64,000 nt of DNA from Pedobacter cryoconitis (GCF_003259615.1 NZ_QLLR01000006.1:62001-126000), one strand, 5' to 3'. Shown: positions 18,448 through 26,769, counted from the stretch's first letter. The notes: a model not told the origin generated them from the letters alone. Made by a program: numbers and translations.

Positions 18448-18483
18448 ACTTACCTCAATGTAACCGCTTTCCTTTAGGTAAGT
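18448..18483. promoter_or_regulatory. Candidate HxlR operator in the hxlR-azoR spacer
   Basis: ACTTACCT (18448-18455) and AGGTAAGT (18476-18483) are perfect 8-bp inverted arms with 20 bases between them. They lie 18 bases upstream of the hxlR-type start and 70 bases upstream of the azoreductase start. The right arm contains GTAAGTAC (18478-18485), which recurs in the promoter of the SDR gene at 20083. Confidence 0.5.
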
Positions 18484-18552
18484 ACTGACTTTTAACGCCT
18501 TATCAATCCTACTTTTACTTTTATTAATATTATTAAATAAGCAAATTTTCAT

Positions 18553-19155
18553 ATGAAACGTATCCTTCATTTAATCTCAAGCATGCAAGGCAAAGAATCA
18601 CACAGCATTAAGCTGGGTAGTACTATAGTTGAAAAAATTCAGCAAAAGTATCCGGATAGTACAGTGGAAGAATTAAACCTTGTAGATGCCAAGATTCCGC
18701 ATCTTACTCCTGATGTTCTTCGTACCTTCTTTATTCCCGGAGATCAGCTGACCGAACAGGAAAAAGAATCCATACGCTTTTCTGACCATGCCGTTAAACA
18801 ATTACTGGCTGCAGACATCATTGTCATTGGTGCGCCGCTTTACAATTTCACTATTCATTCCTCCTTAAAAGCCTGGATTGATCATATTACCAGGGCAGGA
18901 ATAACTTTTGGGTATGGAGAAAGTGGCCCTTTCGGAAAGGTAACTGGAAAAAAAGTCTATGTGGCCATGTCTTCCGGCGGGGTTTATTCAGAAGGTCCAG
19001 GTAAAGCCAACGACTTTGTTGCCCCCTATTTGAAGTCCTTCCTTGGCTTTTTAGGCATGACAGATCTAACGGTAGTCCGTGCTGAAGGGTTAAAAGTACC
19101 CGGCGTAAAGGAACTTGCGATGGAGAAAGCAATTGACAGTATAGAGATTGATTAG
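18553..19155 (+). CDS. FMN-dependent NADH-azoreductase / quinone reductase
   Basis: Flavodoxin-fold enzyme of 200 residues, as usual for the AzoR/AcpD family. The N-terminal LISSMQGKESHSIKLG forms the FMN phosphate loop. GAPLYNFTIHSSLKAWID (about 97-114) is the family signature for the isoalloxazine site, and SSGGVYSEG is the second flavin contact. It reduces quinones and azo compounds by two electrons with NADH. It is divergent from an HxlR regulator, the usual arrangement for electrophile-induced azoreductases. Confidence 0.92.
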   Translation: MKRILHLISSMQGKESHSIKLGSTIVEKIQQKYPDSTVEELNLVDAKIPHLTPDVLRTFFIPGDQLTEQEKESIRFSDHAVKQLLAADIIVIGAPLYNFTIHSSLKAWIDHITRAGITFGYGESGPFGKVTGKKVYVAMSSGGVYSEGPGKANDFVAPYLKSFLGFLGMTDLTVVRAEGLKVPGVKELAMEKAIDSIEID

Positions 19156-19176
19156 ATCATCTTTTATTAGATACAA

Positions 19177-19221
19177 AATAATGTTTGAGGATGCTCCCCC
19201 TGCATTGCCTCAAACATTATT
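19177..19221. terminator. Bidirectional terminator
   Basis: AATAATGTTTGAGG (19177-19190) pairs perfectly with CCTCAAACATTATT (19208-19221); ATGC/GCAT extends the stem inside. It lies between the azoreductase gene and the convergent SDR gene. Confidence 0.7.
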
Positions 19222-19234
19222 ACAACTAGCTATT

Positions 19235-20083
19235 TTATCCTTCAACTGGAGTCCCCGGTTTAATTTCGTAAGCCTTTTGTACCAGTTCATCACGTTTCCC
19301 ACTTGTACTATTTTGCTTTTTGGTCCATATTAATTTTTGTTGTTCTTTGATTTGCTCTGCAAAGGATTCAGGCAAAAGATTGCGGTAATTATCGATCTCA
19401 TTACTTAAAACTTTAACAATTAAATCTACGATAGCTTCTGGATCATATTGTTCATGAGGAAAAGCTATTTTACTATAATCGAATATGGTATTTTCTCCGT
19501 CAACTTTCCATTCTTTCCATGTTTCAAACATCCTGTCATTAAAACCAGTCAAATAAGGACCAGGGTTTATCGTTGCAACCTGAACACCAAATTCACTCAC
19601 TTCTTTATTCAATGCTTCTGCGAAAGCCTCAATTGAATGTTTGGATGCAGCATAAGCGCCAGTAAAAGGATCAGCCGATAATCCCGCTACAGAAGAAAGA
19701 AATACAATTTTCCCTTTCTTATTTTTTATAAACTTCTTAGCGAAGCCCTGCGTCAAAGCAAGCGGGCCAAAAACATTGACTTCAAATTGACGGCGAACTC
19801 TTTCTAATGGAATATCTACGGCAGAGCCACCTTCTGAAATTCCAGCATTATTTAATAAAACATCTATATCCCATTTCCAGGCTTTGTTATGATCATCCGA
19901 ATTGGTAACATCTAATTTCTCCACCTGCAAATCGATGCCCCTTTCTTCAGCTTCTTTTTTCAAACCAGCAATTTGAGCTACAATTTCAACGGTAGCAATT
20001 ACTGAATTTCCTTTTTCAGCTAAACGTAAGGCTGCTTCTCTTGCAAATCCTGATCCTGCTCCTGTTATTAATATCTTCGCCAT
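19235..20083 (-). CDS. SDR family oxidoreductase
   Basis: NAD(P)-dependent oxidoreductase of 282 residues. Cofactor motif TGAGSGFARE near 7-16 has Phe in place of the usual Ile after the last Gly, and LDVTN, NNAG, SSVAG and YAASK (Tyr and Lys near 155) are present. The C-terminal extension of about 40 residues (EQIKEQQKLIWTKKQ) is typical of the larger SDRs with unknown substrates. It is a single gene facing the azoreductase gene. A palindrome sharing GTAAGTAC with the hxlR-azoR spacer lies about 75 bases upstream, so it may belong to the same stress regulon. Confidence 0.88.
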   Translation of the reverse strand: MAKILITGAGSGFAREAALRLAEKGNSVIATVEIVAQIAGLKKEAEERGIDLQVEKLDVTNSDDHNKAWKWDIDVLLNNAGISEGGSAVDIPLERVRRQFEVNVFGPLALTQGFAKKFIKNKKGKIVFLSSVAGLSADPFTGAYAASKHSIEAFAEALNKEVSEFGVQVATINPGPYLTGFNDRMFETWKEWKVDGENTIFDYSKIAFPHEQYDPEAIVDLIVKVLSNEIDNYRNLLPESFAEQIKEQQKLIWTKKQNSTSGKRDELVQKAYEIKPGTPVEG

Positions 20084-20157
20084 AATTTATTTTTCCAGAA
20101 TAACATCGTGCCCGGATGATTGTTTTAGAGTTTTTATAAGAGGTCAGAGTTGCCAGA

Positions 20158-20179
20158 CAGGTATTATTGTAAGTACCTG
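20158..20179. promoter_or_regulatory. Candidate HxlR-type operator of the SDR gene
   Basis: CAGGTA (20158-20163) and TACCTG (20174-20179) are perfect inverted arms with ten bases between. On the leftward strand the site reads TACTTACAATAATACC, close to the YodB site of Bacillus as I remember it (TACTTACAAATAGTA). It shares the 8-mer GTAAGTAC with 18478-18485. Confidence 0.4.
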
Positions 20180-20342
20180 CTAACCACACATCAATAATAT
20201 ATAAACATAAAAAAAGGCCATTAAAGATAGTTTCCTTTTGACACTTCAAATAAAAACTACAAAATCTATAGATTTAATCTTTTTAACAAAAAAAGAATAC
20301 TATATTCGTATAATCAAAATAACTCTTTACAATTAGAACCAA

Positions 20343-20432
20343 ATGAAAACAGACTTACATTTCATAAAAATGAGAAGAAAAACAGCTACAGAAGGAACGC
20401 TCCTTCTTTCAGACTGTAACTGTTGTTGCTGA
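20343..20432 (+). CDS. Cys-rich leader peptide upstream of TonB receptor
   Basis: Short frame of 29 codons, too small for routine gene finding. It begins MKTDLHFIKMRRKT, has a central TEGTLLLSD and ends C-N-C-C-C with codons TGT AAC TGT TGT TGC directly before TGA. Four Cys in the last five codons is very unlikely by chance in this AT-rich spacer and is the pattern of amino-acid-sensing leader peptides. It lies 187 bases before the TonB receptor gene in a 520-base gap. A box TATATTCG (20301-20308), one base off TAnnTTTG, precedes it. Ribosome stalling for lack of Cys-tRNA could control the receptor. I see no clear terminator/antiterminator pair in the spacer, so the mechanism is open. Start at the inner Met10 is also possible. 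Confidence 0.5.
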   Translation: MKTDLHFIKMRRKTATEGTLLLSDCNCCC

Positions 20433-20619
20433 TTCTGTTCAGTAATCACTGAGCAAGACTAAAACGCCCGCAAACATCATATTTTAAAATCTGGCTGGAT
20501 ACTGAAAACATCCTTATGGCCATGCTTTGCGATTTTGCTTCACTAGAATCACCCAAAACCAACGCATAAAACCAGTTATCTGGCTGTGTATAACCAACTA
20601 ACCATTGACTATTAACATT

Positions 20620-23199
20620 ATGAAGAAACATTTACTCATTATCCTTTCACTCCTGCTCGCGGCAAATTATGTTTTTGCCCAAAGTCCGATAACAGGCGTT
20701 ATAAAAAGTAGTAACGGCGTTCCGGTACCACATGCAACAGTCCTGATCAGAGGCACTAAAATTTCTGCGACTGCAGATATTGATGGCAAGTTTAGTATCG
20801 ATTCAAAACAAGAGCTTCCATTTTACCTTCGGGTAAGTTCAGTAGGTTACAAATCTCAGGATTTTCAGATTCTAAAGCTTCAGGATACACCTTTTGAATT
20901 AGTGCTGATTGAGAGTGCACTGCTCGATGAAATTGTTGTTACCTCCAGAAGACGTTCAGAAGTATTGCAGGATGTACCTATCGCCATTACTGTTATCGGT
21001 GGACAAGCCGCAGAAAATGCAGGAGCTTTTAACGTCAATCGTTTAAAAGAACTGGTTCCTTCAGTCCAGTTATATGCTTCAAATGCCAGGAACACGACAC
21101 TTAATATCAGGGGATTAGGTTCAACATTTGGCTTAACCAACGATGGGATTGATCCTGGAGTAGGCTTTTATGTGGACGGCGTTTACCAGGCACGTCCGGC
21201 CGCTACCTCTACCGACTTTCTGGACATTGAACAAATAGAAATACTGCGTGGCCCGCAGGGAACCCTGTTCGGTAAAAATACGACGGCTGGTGCATTTAAT
21301 ATTACTACTGCAAAACCAACGCAAACACCAAGCGGAAAAGTTGAACTGAGTTTTGGTAACTATAACTTTATGCAGGCGAAAACATCGGTTACAGGTGGTG
21401 TTGGAAAAAATCTTGCAGCAAGGTTATCTATTTCCGGAACCCAAAGGGACGGTACAATCTTCAACACGAAAGAAGAACGCAGATATAGCGGACAAAACAA
21501 CCTTGGTTTTAAAGGCCAGCTATACTATACCCCATCAGATAAATTGCAAATATTGTTTAGTGGTGATGCAAGTATCCAGCACCCTGCAGGTTATCCGCTG
21601 GTAATTGCAGGCGTTACAGCAACAGAAAGAAGCCCTTACCGTCAATATGCCAAAATTGTTTCTGATTTGGGATACCAGCAGCCAGTAGCAGACCCTAAAT
21701 CCAGAACCATCAATACCAATACGCCATGGAAGCATGACCAGTCCATTGGTGGTTTATCAGTAAATGTGGATTATAAAATAGGTAACGGAACACTTACTTC
21801 AACTACTGCCTGGAGATTCTGGAACTGGAACCCTACAAACGACAGGGATTTCTCAGAATTGTCTGCATTAACCAAGTCTCAGGGAACTTCCCGCCATGAC
21901 CAATACTCGCAAGAAGTTAGATATGCAGGTAATTTATCTGAAAAAGTAAGCGGTGTAGTTGGTGTATTTGTGCTGGGCCAGAATTTAAAAGGACTGGGTC
22001 AGACCGAAGAAGTCGGTAAAGATCAGTGGAGATTTGTGCAAACCAGCAATACCGGTGCTCAGGCGCTATACTCAACACCAGGTTTGTTAGATGGCTACGG
22101 TATTAAAACCAATTCAACTATTAAATCATTGAGTGCTGCGGTATTCGCACAGGTTGACTGGGAAGTGGTGAATCACCTGCACGTCTTACCAGGTTTAAGA
22201 TATACTTATGATAAAAAAGATGTCGATTATGACAGGTCAACTTATGGAGGCCTGCAAACAGCAGATCCTGCTTTACTTGCCTTAAAAACAGCTGTTTATG
22301 CCAATCAGCGATTCACTACGAATGTAGACAACAATAATTTATCGGGTAATATCACCGTATCGTACCGCCCTAACCCTAAGTTAAATGCTTACGGAACTTT
22401 CTCTACTGCTTATAAACCAGTTGGCGTTAACGTAGGCGGCTTGCCAACTACAGCTAATGGAGAAGCAGACCTGTCTGTGGCTATCGTAAAACCAGAATAT
22501 GTTCAGCATTATGAGTTAGGTATTAAAACCAAGCCAATTAAAGGTGCAATAGTAAACATCAGCGCATTTAACACAGACATTAAAGATTACCAAACCAATG
22601 TACAATCGCCACAATTGGGTGTAAACAGAGGCTACCTTGCGAATGCAGAAAAAGTTAGGGTAAAAGGTCTGGAAGTCGATGGAACTTACCAAATAGGAAG
22701 ATTCTTAACTTTAAACGCTGCCATGGCCTATCTTGATGGCAAATATGTAAAATTCACCAATGCACCACTGCCTTTGGAAGAAACCGGGCATACGGAAACC
22801 GTGAATGGCGTTGCTACACAGGTCGCATTTAAAGATGCCTCAGGAGGCAGATTACCAGGTATCTCTAAATGGAATGTTTCTGGCGGTGCAGAGTTCAGTA
22901 ATCCCGGCAAACTGGCCACCACAACAGGCAGATATTTTATCGCTGCTGATGCCAGCTATCGTTCAGAATACTCTTCAAACCCAACCCCTTCACGCGTATT
23001 AAATGTTGAAGGCTATTCACTGCTGAATGGTAGATTAGGATTTAAGTCCGATAAATTCTCCGTATTTGTCTGGGCAAGAAATCTTGCAAATAAAACCTAT
23101 TACGAGCAATTACAGGCTGCTGCAGGTAACTCTGGTTTATATGCTGGCGTACTTGGTGACCCAAGAACTTACGGGGTAACCTTACGCTATAATTTATAA
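20620..23199 (+). CDS. TonB-dependent receptor
   Basis: Outer-membrane active transporter of about 859 residues. I use the Met at 20620, which begins a clean signal peptide (MKKHLLIILSLLLAANYVFA), and not the ATG at 20605. A carboxypeptidase-like domain (about 25-105) precedes the TonB box region EIVVTSRRRSEVLQDVPIAI, then the plug (about 115-230, with LNIRGLGSTFG and ILRGPQGTLFGKNTTAGAFNI) and a 22-strand-type barrel ending in Tyr-Asn-Leu. The plug motif GPQGTLFGKNTTAGA is that of the siderophore/organic-ligand type of receptor and not SusC. The ligand is unknown. The Cys-rich leader upstream hints at sulfur-linked control. No SusD partner is present. Confidence 0.92.
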   Translation: MKKHLLIILSLLLAANYVFAQSPITGVIKSSNGVPVPHATVLIRGTKISATADIDGKFSIDSKQELPFYLRVSSVGYKSQDFQILKLQDTPFELVLIESALLDEIVVTSRRRSEVLQDVPIAITVIGGQAAENAGAFNVNRLKELVPSVQLYASNARNTTLNIRGLGSTFGLTNDGIDPGVGFYVDGVYQARPAATSTDFLDIEQIEILRGPQGTLFGKNTTAGAFNITTAKPTQTPSGKVELSFGNYNFMQAKTSVTGGVGKNLAARLSISGTQRDGTIFNTKEERRYSGQNNLGFKGQLYYTPSDKLQILFSGDASIQHPAGYPLVIAGVTATERSPYRQYAKIVSDLGYQQPVADPKSRTINTNTPWKHDQSIGGLSVNVDYKIGNGTLTSTTAWRFWNWNPTNDRDFSELSALTKSQGTSRHDQYSQEVRYAGNLSEKVSGVVGVFVLGQNLKGLGQTEEVGKDQWRFVQTSNTGAQALYSTPGLLDGYGIKTNSTIKSLSAAVFAQVDWEVVNHLHVLPGLRYTYDKKDVDYDRSTYGGLQTADPALLALKTAVYANQRFTTNVDNNNLSGNITVSYRPNPKLNAYGTFSTAYKPVGVNVGGLPTTANGEADLSVAIVKPEYVQHYELGIKTKPIKGAIVNISAFNTDIKDYQTNVQSPQLGVNRGYLANAEKVRVKGLEVDGTYQIGRFLTLNAAMAYLDGKYVKFTNAPLPLEETGHTETVNGVATQVAFKDASGGRLPGISKWNVSGGAEFSNPGKLATTTGRYFIAADASYRSEYSSNPTPSRVLNVEGYSLLNGRLGFKSDKFSVFVWARNLANKTYYEQLQAAAGNSGLYAGVLGDPRTYGVTLRYNL

Positions 23200-23214
23200 A
23201 AACCCTCTATAGCG

Positions 23215-23254
23215 AACAAGCCGTCTTCCTCAGTCAAACAGGAGACGGCTTGTT
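23215..23254. terminator. Bidirectional terminator
   Basis: AACAAGCCGTCT-CCT pairs with AGGAGACGGCTTGTT (one bulged T, loop of nine bases). It separates the TonB receptor gene from the convergent monooxygenase gene. Confidence 0.75.
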
Positions 23255-23256
23255 TA

Positions 23257-24423
23257 TTAATCCCGGAACTGGTTAAACATATCCAGCAAATACTGAAGAC
23301 TATTTTCCGCATGTAATGCCTCAGTTTGCAATAAAGTGTCCACTGTTACTGCTGAAGTCCGGCTGCACATTTTTTTCTCAAACGCCGCAATGGCCTCCTG
23401 CAAAGAATTAAAATCCGTTAAACACAATGCTTCATACAATTCCAGTGCATCCTGCATAGCCTGGTTCACTCCTTCACCTGCAAAAGGAGGCATCACATGC
23501 GCTACATCGCCAATCATGGTTAAATCAGGAAGAGCTTGCCAGGATTGATCTACAGGGAAACAATATTGCGGCCTGGCAATGAAATAAGATTCATCAGCTA
23601 AAAACGCCTCCTGCCAATCTACACTCCAATCTGAAAAGCGTTGTTTAAACCATGTCAATATCTCTTCTTTATTTTTAAAGTCAATACTACCCGATTTCGC
23701 CCAACCTTCTGTTTCACTGGTGCCTGTATAAAACGAAAGAGAACCTTCACCTTTTGCACTCAGCACAATTGTTTTGCAGCTGCCCATTGCAAAAACTTTT
23801 CCTCCGTTTGTCAATTTCCACAAATTTGGTGCGTAAACCGCAGCATTGTAAATGTTGCCTTCAACAATAGTAATGCCTGAATAAACCGGCCGAATAGCTG
23901 TAATGTATTTCCTGATTTTTGAATGCGCTCCGTCTGCTGCAACTACTAAATCTGCACAGGCAACTGTTCCATTTTCAAAAACCAGCCCCCAGCCAGTCTT
24001 ACCTTTTTTTAGTTCAGTACAATGGGCATCCCAAACCACAGTTCCCTCTTGCAATGCTTCAATAAGTAAATTACGAAGCGGGCCGCGGTCTATTTCAGGG
24101 CGGGCATATTCGCTGTTCAAATCCAGCAGCACACCTTCTTCAGCCTCGGAAAACTTCAAAGCTGCATACTGATCAGTGATCGTTAGCCGATCAGCTCCCG
24201 GCCGGTAGTTTTTCTTAAACTCTTCCATCAATCCGCATTCCCGCAATGCTTTTAAGCCCGACTCGTAATGTAAGTCGAGTGTAGCACCCTGCTGATCAGC
24301 CGATTTATCTTTGCTCCTTTCGTAAACTTTCACCTCAATCCCTTTGAGCTGGAGCAATCGTGCTAAGGTTAATCCTCCGGGACCACCGCCAACGATGGCG
24401 ACTTTTTTATTCTGTAACCACAT
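23257..24423 (-). CDS. FAD-dependent monooxygenase, Tet(X)-like
   Basis: Class A flavin monooxygenase of 388 residues, the size of Tet(X). It has the FAD motif VGGGPGGLTLARLLQ (about 10-24), YERSKDK followed by GATLDLH (matching GGTLDLH of Tet(X)), the DG motif VVAADGAHSKIRK, and the second FAD motif MIGDVAHVMPPFAGEGVN (about 300-317), nearly identical to Tet(X). Aligned by eye, the residues that bind the tetracycline A ring in Tet(X2) (Gln192, Arg213, His234) are replaced by Val or Glu, Lys and Ser. It is therefore a relative and probably not a resistance enzyme. It is divergent from an SDR gene; both may act on a common aromatic compound. Confidence 0.88.
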   Translation of the reverse strand: MWLQNKKVAIVGGGPGGLTLARLLQLKGIEVKVYERSKDKSADQQGATLDLHYESGLKALRECGLMEEFKKNYRPGADRLTITDQYAALKFSEAEEGVLLDLNSEYARPEIDRGPLRNLLIEALQEGTVVWDAHCTELKKGKTGWGLVFENGTVACADLVVAADGAHSKIRKYITAIRPVYSGITIVEGNIYNAAVYAPNLWKLTNGGKVFAMGSCKTIVLSAKGEGSLSFYTGTSETEGWAKSGSIDFKNKEEILTWFKQRFSDWSVDWQEAFLADESYFIARPQYCFPVDQSWQALPDLTMIGDVAHVMPPFAGEGVNQAMQDALELYEALCLTDFNSLQEAIAAFEKKMCSRTSAVTVDTLLQTEALHAENSLQYLLDMFNQFRD

Positions 24424-24543
24424 AAGCTGAAATCATTTATGATTTTGGTGCACTGAAATTACGCGTCTTCCTGCGGATAAAATAGCCGGTTTCAGTTTAA
24501 AAATAGTCGTAAATAAAAGTACCCGATAAAAACTGCACAGTAA

Positions 24544-24579
24544 GGTTTGAATTGCACAAGTATTGGTTTGAAACGAACA
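24544..24579 (+). promoter_or_regulatory. Direct repeats, probable AraC operator of the SDR gene at 24705
   Basis: GGTTTGAA-nn-G-n-ACA occurs at 24544-24558 and 24565-24579, exactly 21 bases apart. The second copy ends 22 bases before the -7 box at 24602. Both spacings equal those of the repeats before the SDR gene at 17255, although the repeat sequence differs. The AraC gene at 25743 is the likely partner. Confidence 0.55.
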
Positions 24580-24601
24580 GGATACCCTGTGCCTCACCCT
24601 A

Positions 24602-24609
24602 TAACTTTG
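24602..24609 (+). promoter_or_regulatory. -7 box of the SDR gene at 24705
   Basis: TAACTTTG fits TAnnTTTG. It would give a leader of about 90 bases. Within the leader a 15-codon frame (24630-24677) can be read but has no further support. Confidence 0.5.
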
Positions 24610-24704
24610 TGGTGTTAAAAAACATTCATATGATCAACTATTTAACACAGTACCCCCCGAATCAATTGAACTCATAGAAAAATTTAACTTAATCAAATAA
24701 CATT

Positions 24705-25538
24705 ATGAAAACGATCTTAATCACAGGAACCTCTTCAGGAATTGGTAAAGCAACTGCAAAAAAATTCGCAGCAGAAGGATGGAATGTAATTGCCACCATG
24801 CGTTCACCAGAAAAAGAGGAAGAACTATCTGCCATTAAAAATATCTTTTTGACAAAACTGGATGTTCAAAACAAAGAAAGTATTGCAGCGGCTATCTCAG
24901 CTGGAATTGAAAAATTTGGAAGTATCGATGCTATTGTGAACAATGCAGGTTTTGGAGTACTCGGTGCGTTTGAAAAATCGACCACAGAACAAATCCTGCA
25001 GCAATTCAGTGTCAATGTATTTGGTGTAATGGATGTCATTAAAGCTATTCTCCCGCATTTCAGAGCAAGACAAGCTGGTTTAATCATCAATATTACATCG
25101 CAGGGCGGAAGAGTAACTTTTCCCACCTGCAGTTTATATCACTCCACTAAATTTGCAATAGAAGGCTTCTCTGAATCGCTGGCTTATGAGTTGCTGTCAC
25201 AAAATATTTCAGTCAAAATAATTGAGCCAGGATCAACAGAAAGCAATTTCTTCAGCGCAGTAAGCATGTCTGCGAATGACAGCATAACTGCTTATGAAGA
25301 ATTTGATAAAATTGCACTCGAAAATTGGGCTAAAAACGACACCATGAGCTCAACCACAGCAGATATTGCGCAAGTGATTTATGAAGCCGCCTGCGACAAC
25401 AAAGATCAATTACGTTATATGGCCGGAGTGGATACCCATTTATATTTTGGCGCAAGACAAAATAAAAGTGATCAGGATTATGTGAACTACATGAGAAAAT
25501 TATTTATTCCCGAAATATTGAACAAAGAATCTAAATAA
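24705..25538 (+). CDS. SDR family oxidoreductase
   Basis: NAD(P)-dependent oxidoreductase of 277 residues. Motifs: TGTSSGIGKATAKKF (7-21), LDVQN, NNAGFGVLGAFE, Ser in NITSQGG and YHSTK (Tyr and Lys near 147-151). The pattern NNAGFGVxGxFE and the long C-terminal part are typical of SDRs related to retinol-dehydrogenase-like and 17-beta-HSD-like proteins of bacteria; the substrate is unknown. It leads a unit with an SDR remnant and an AraC gene, and is divergent from the Tet(X)-like gene. Confidence 0.9.
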   Translation: MKTILITGTSSGIGKATAKKFAAEGWNVIATMRSPEKEEELSAIKNIFLTKLDVQNKESIAAAISAGIEKFGSIDAIVNNAGFGVLGAFEKSTTEQILQQFSVNVFGVMDVIKAILPHFRARQAGLIINITSQGGRVTFPTCSLYHSTKFAIEGFSESLAYELLSQNISVKIIEPGSTESNFFSAVSMSANDSITAYEEFDKIALENWAKNDTMSSTTADIAQVIYEAACDNKDQLRYMAGVDTHLYFGARQNKSDQDYVNYMRKLFIPEILNKESK

Positions 25539-25539
25539 T

Positions 25540-25694
25540 ATGAAAACGACTAAAAACACAATATCTCTGCGCTTATAGCTGGCATAGCAAACGATGAATA
25601 TGAACTTCATGTAGGCTTAACCAAAGAAGTATTCGAAAGGTCACAAAAATCAACACAGGACACGCTAAAGTTCCTGAATAGCTTAACCAGGTAA
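25540..25694 (+). pseudogene. Remnant of a second SDR gene with internal deletion
   Basis: An ATG at 25540 begins MKTTKNTI, the usual start of DltE-type SDRs (normally followed by the cofactor loop LITGG). After eight codons the frame breaks and stops. A second frame then reads SALIAGIANDEYELHVGLTK and on to LKFLNSLTR with a stop at 25692-25694, like the C-terminal end of such SDRs (pattern I-x-NDxYEIxVG...LN). About 190 codons in between are missing. The gene was probably the middle member between the SDR at 24705 and the AraC gene. The identification rests on short ends only. Confidence 0.55.
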
Positions 25695-25742
25695 AAATTA
25701 AGTAAATTACCCTGATCAGCCGGAAATCCATAAATTTAAGCA

Positions 25743-26660
25743 ATGAAAAAAACTGAAACATTAGAAAGTTTTTACAGAGAGAAATTTACGCTGTATGATC
25801 AATCTGCAAATCATGGTAAAACCCAATTTGCGATCGTGACTAATGAACAATGTGCAAATGGTGCAAAAATCATTTACCGGAGGCGAGATTTTTATAAAGT
25901 AGCTCTTTTTAAAGGTCGCGTTTTACTCCATTATGGCGATAAAAGTCTTGAAATAAATGGAACTGCACTGGTTTTTTTCAATCCCGATGTGCCTTACACT
26001 TTAGATATGCTCGAAGAAAGCAACTTTGGCGGATATTTAATTTTCCGGGAGTCTTATTACAACGACTACTTCAAAAACGGGATTCGCGAACTGAGCCTAT
26101 TTGCTAACGGAGCAAAACCCGTATTCATGTTAAATAAAGCTCAGGAAAAGTCGGTTGACAACATGTTTAAAAAAATGCAGGCAGATCTGTTAACAGACTA
26201 TGAATATAAGCACGATCTGATGCGGACCCATTTAAATGAACTGATACACCTGGCGATGAAAATGTCTCCTTTGGATAAAGTTTATCAGTTTGTTGACGCG
26301 AAAGCCAGAATTACCGCTATTTTCAGTGAGTTGCTGGACAGGCAGTTTCCTATTGAATCTCCGTCAGAAGAATTTGAAATGCGTTCAGCAGCAGCCTACG
26401 CAGATAAATTAGGAGTTCATGTCAATTACCTGAACCGGGCTGTGAAATCTGTTACAGGTAAAACAACTACAAATCATATTTCAGATAGGATCACTATGGA
26501 AGCCATTTCTATGTTGAAGCACTCGGGATGGAATATTTCACAGATCAGCTATAGCCTTGGTTTTGAGGACCCTTCTAATTTTAGCCATTTTTTCAAAAAG
26601 CACACGAAACAAATCCCGTCAAACTTCAGACTTTTGACTAACACAAACCATTTGGAATAA
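25743..26660 (+). CDS. AraC-family transcriptional regulator
   Basis: Regulator of 305 residues. The N-terminal cupin-like domain (about 35-110: LFKGRVLLHYGDKSLEINGTALVFFNPD) is of the AraC_binding type. The C-terminal HTH_18 (about 200-300) has YADKLGVHVNYLNRAVKSVTG and ISQISYSLGFEDPSNFSHFFKKHTKQIPSNFR. This is the common Bacteroidota AraC type found next to SDR genes. It probably controls the SDR at 24705 and possibly the Tet(X)-like gene through the repeats at 24544-24579. Confidence 0.92.
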   Translation: MKKTETLESFYREKFTLYDQSANHGKTQFAIVTNEQCANGAKIIYRRRDFYKVALFKGRVLLHYGDKSLEINGTALVFFNPDVPYTLDMLEESNFGGYLIFRESYYNDYFKNGIRELSLFANGAKPVFMLNKAQEKSVDNMFKKMQADLLTDYEYKHDLMRTHLNELIHLAMKMSPLDKVYQFVDAKARITAIFSELLDRQFPIESPSEEFEMRSAAAYADKLGVHVNYLNRAVKSVTGKTTTNHISDRITMEAISMLKHSGWNISQISYSLGFEDPSNFSHFFKKHTKQIPSNFRLLTNTNHLE

Positions 26661-26702
26661 GTATGCTGTTATTTCAATTCACAGATAATTGAATTTCGAT
26701 AA

Positions 26703-26743
26703 AATCAAAAACCTCTTTACAAATTGTAAAGAGGTTTTTGATT
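26703..26743. terminator. Bidirectional terminator between the AraC gene and metE
   Basis: Perfect 18-bp stem: 26703-26720 (AATCAAAAACCTCTTTAC) pairs with 26726-26743, loop AAATT. The A- and T-rich base gives a T run in both directions. Confidence 0.85.
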
Positions 26744-26769
26744 AATCAGCAGATCGTTTAACAAATTTG

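Noticed and set aside
23257..24423. Calling the Tet(X)-like gene a tetracycline resistance gene
   Set aside because: The substrate-contact positions appear changed, and the chromosomal context shows no resistance cluster.
24630..24700. Short frames in the leader of the SDR gene (MINYLTQYPPNQLNS, and a second frame ending LIEKFNLIK)
   Set aside because: The two overlap in different frames and neither has a clear family; they could be a decayed gene start, but the evidence is too thin.
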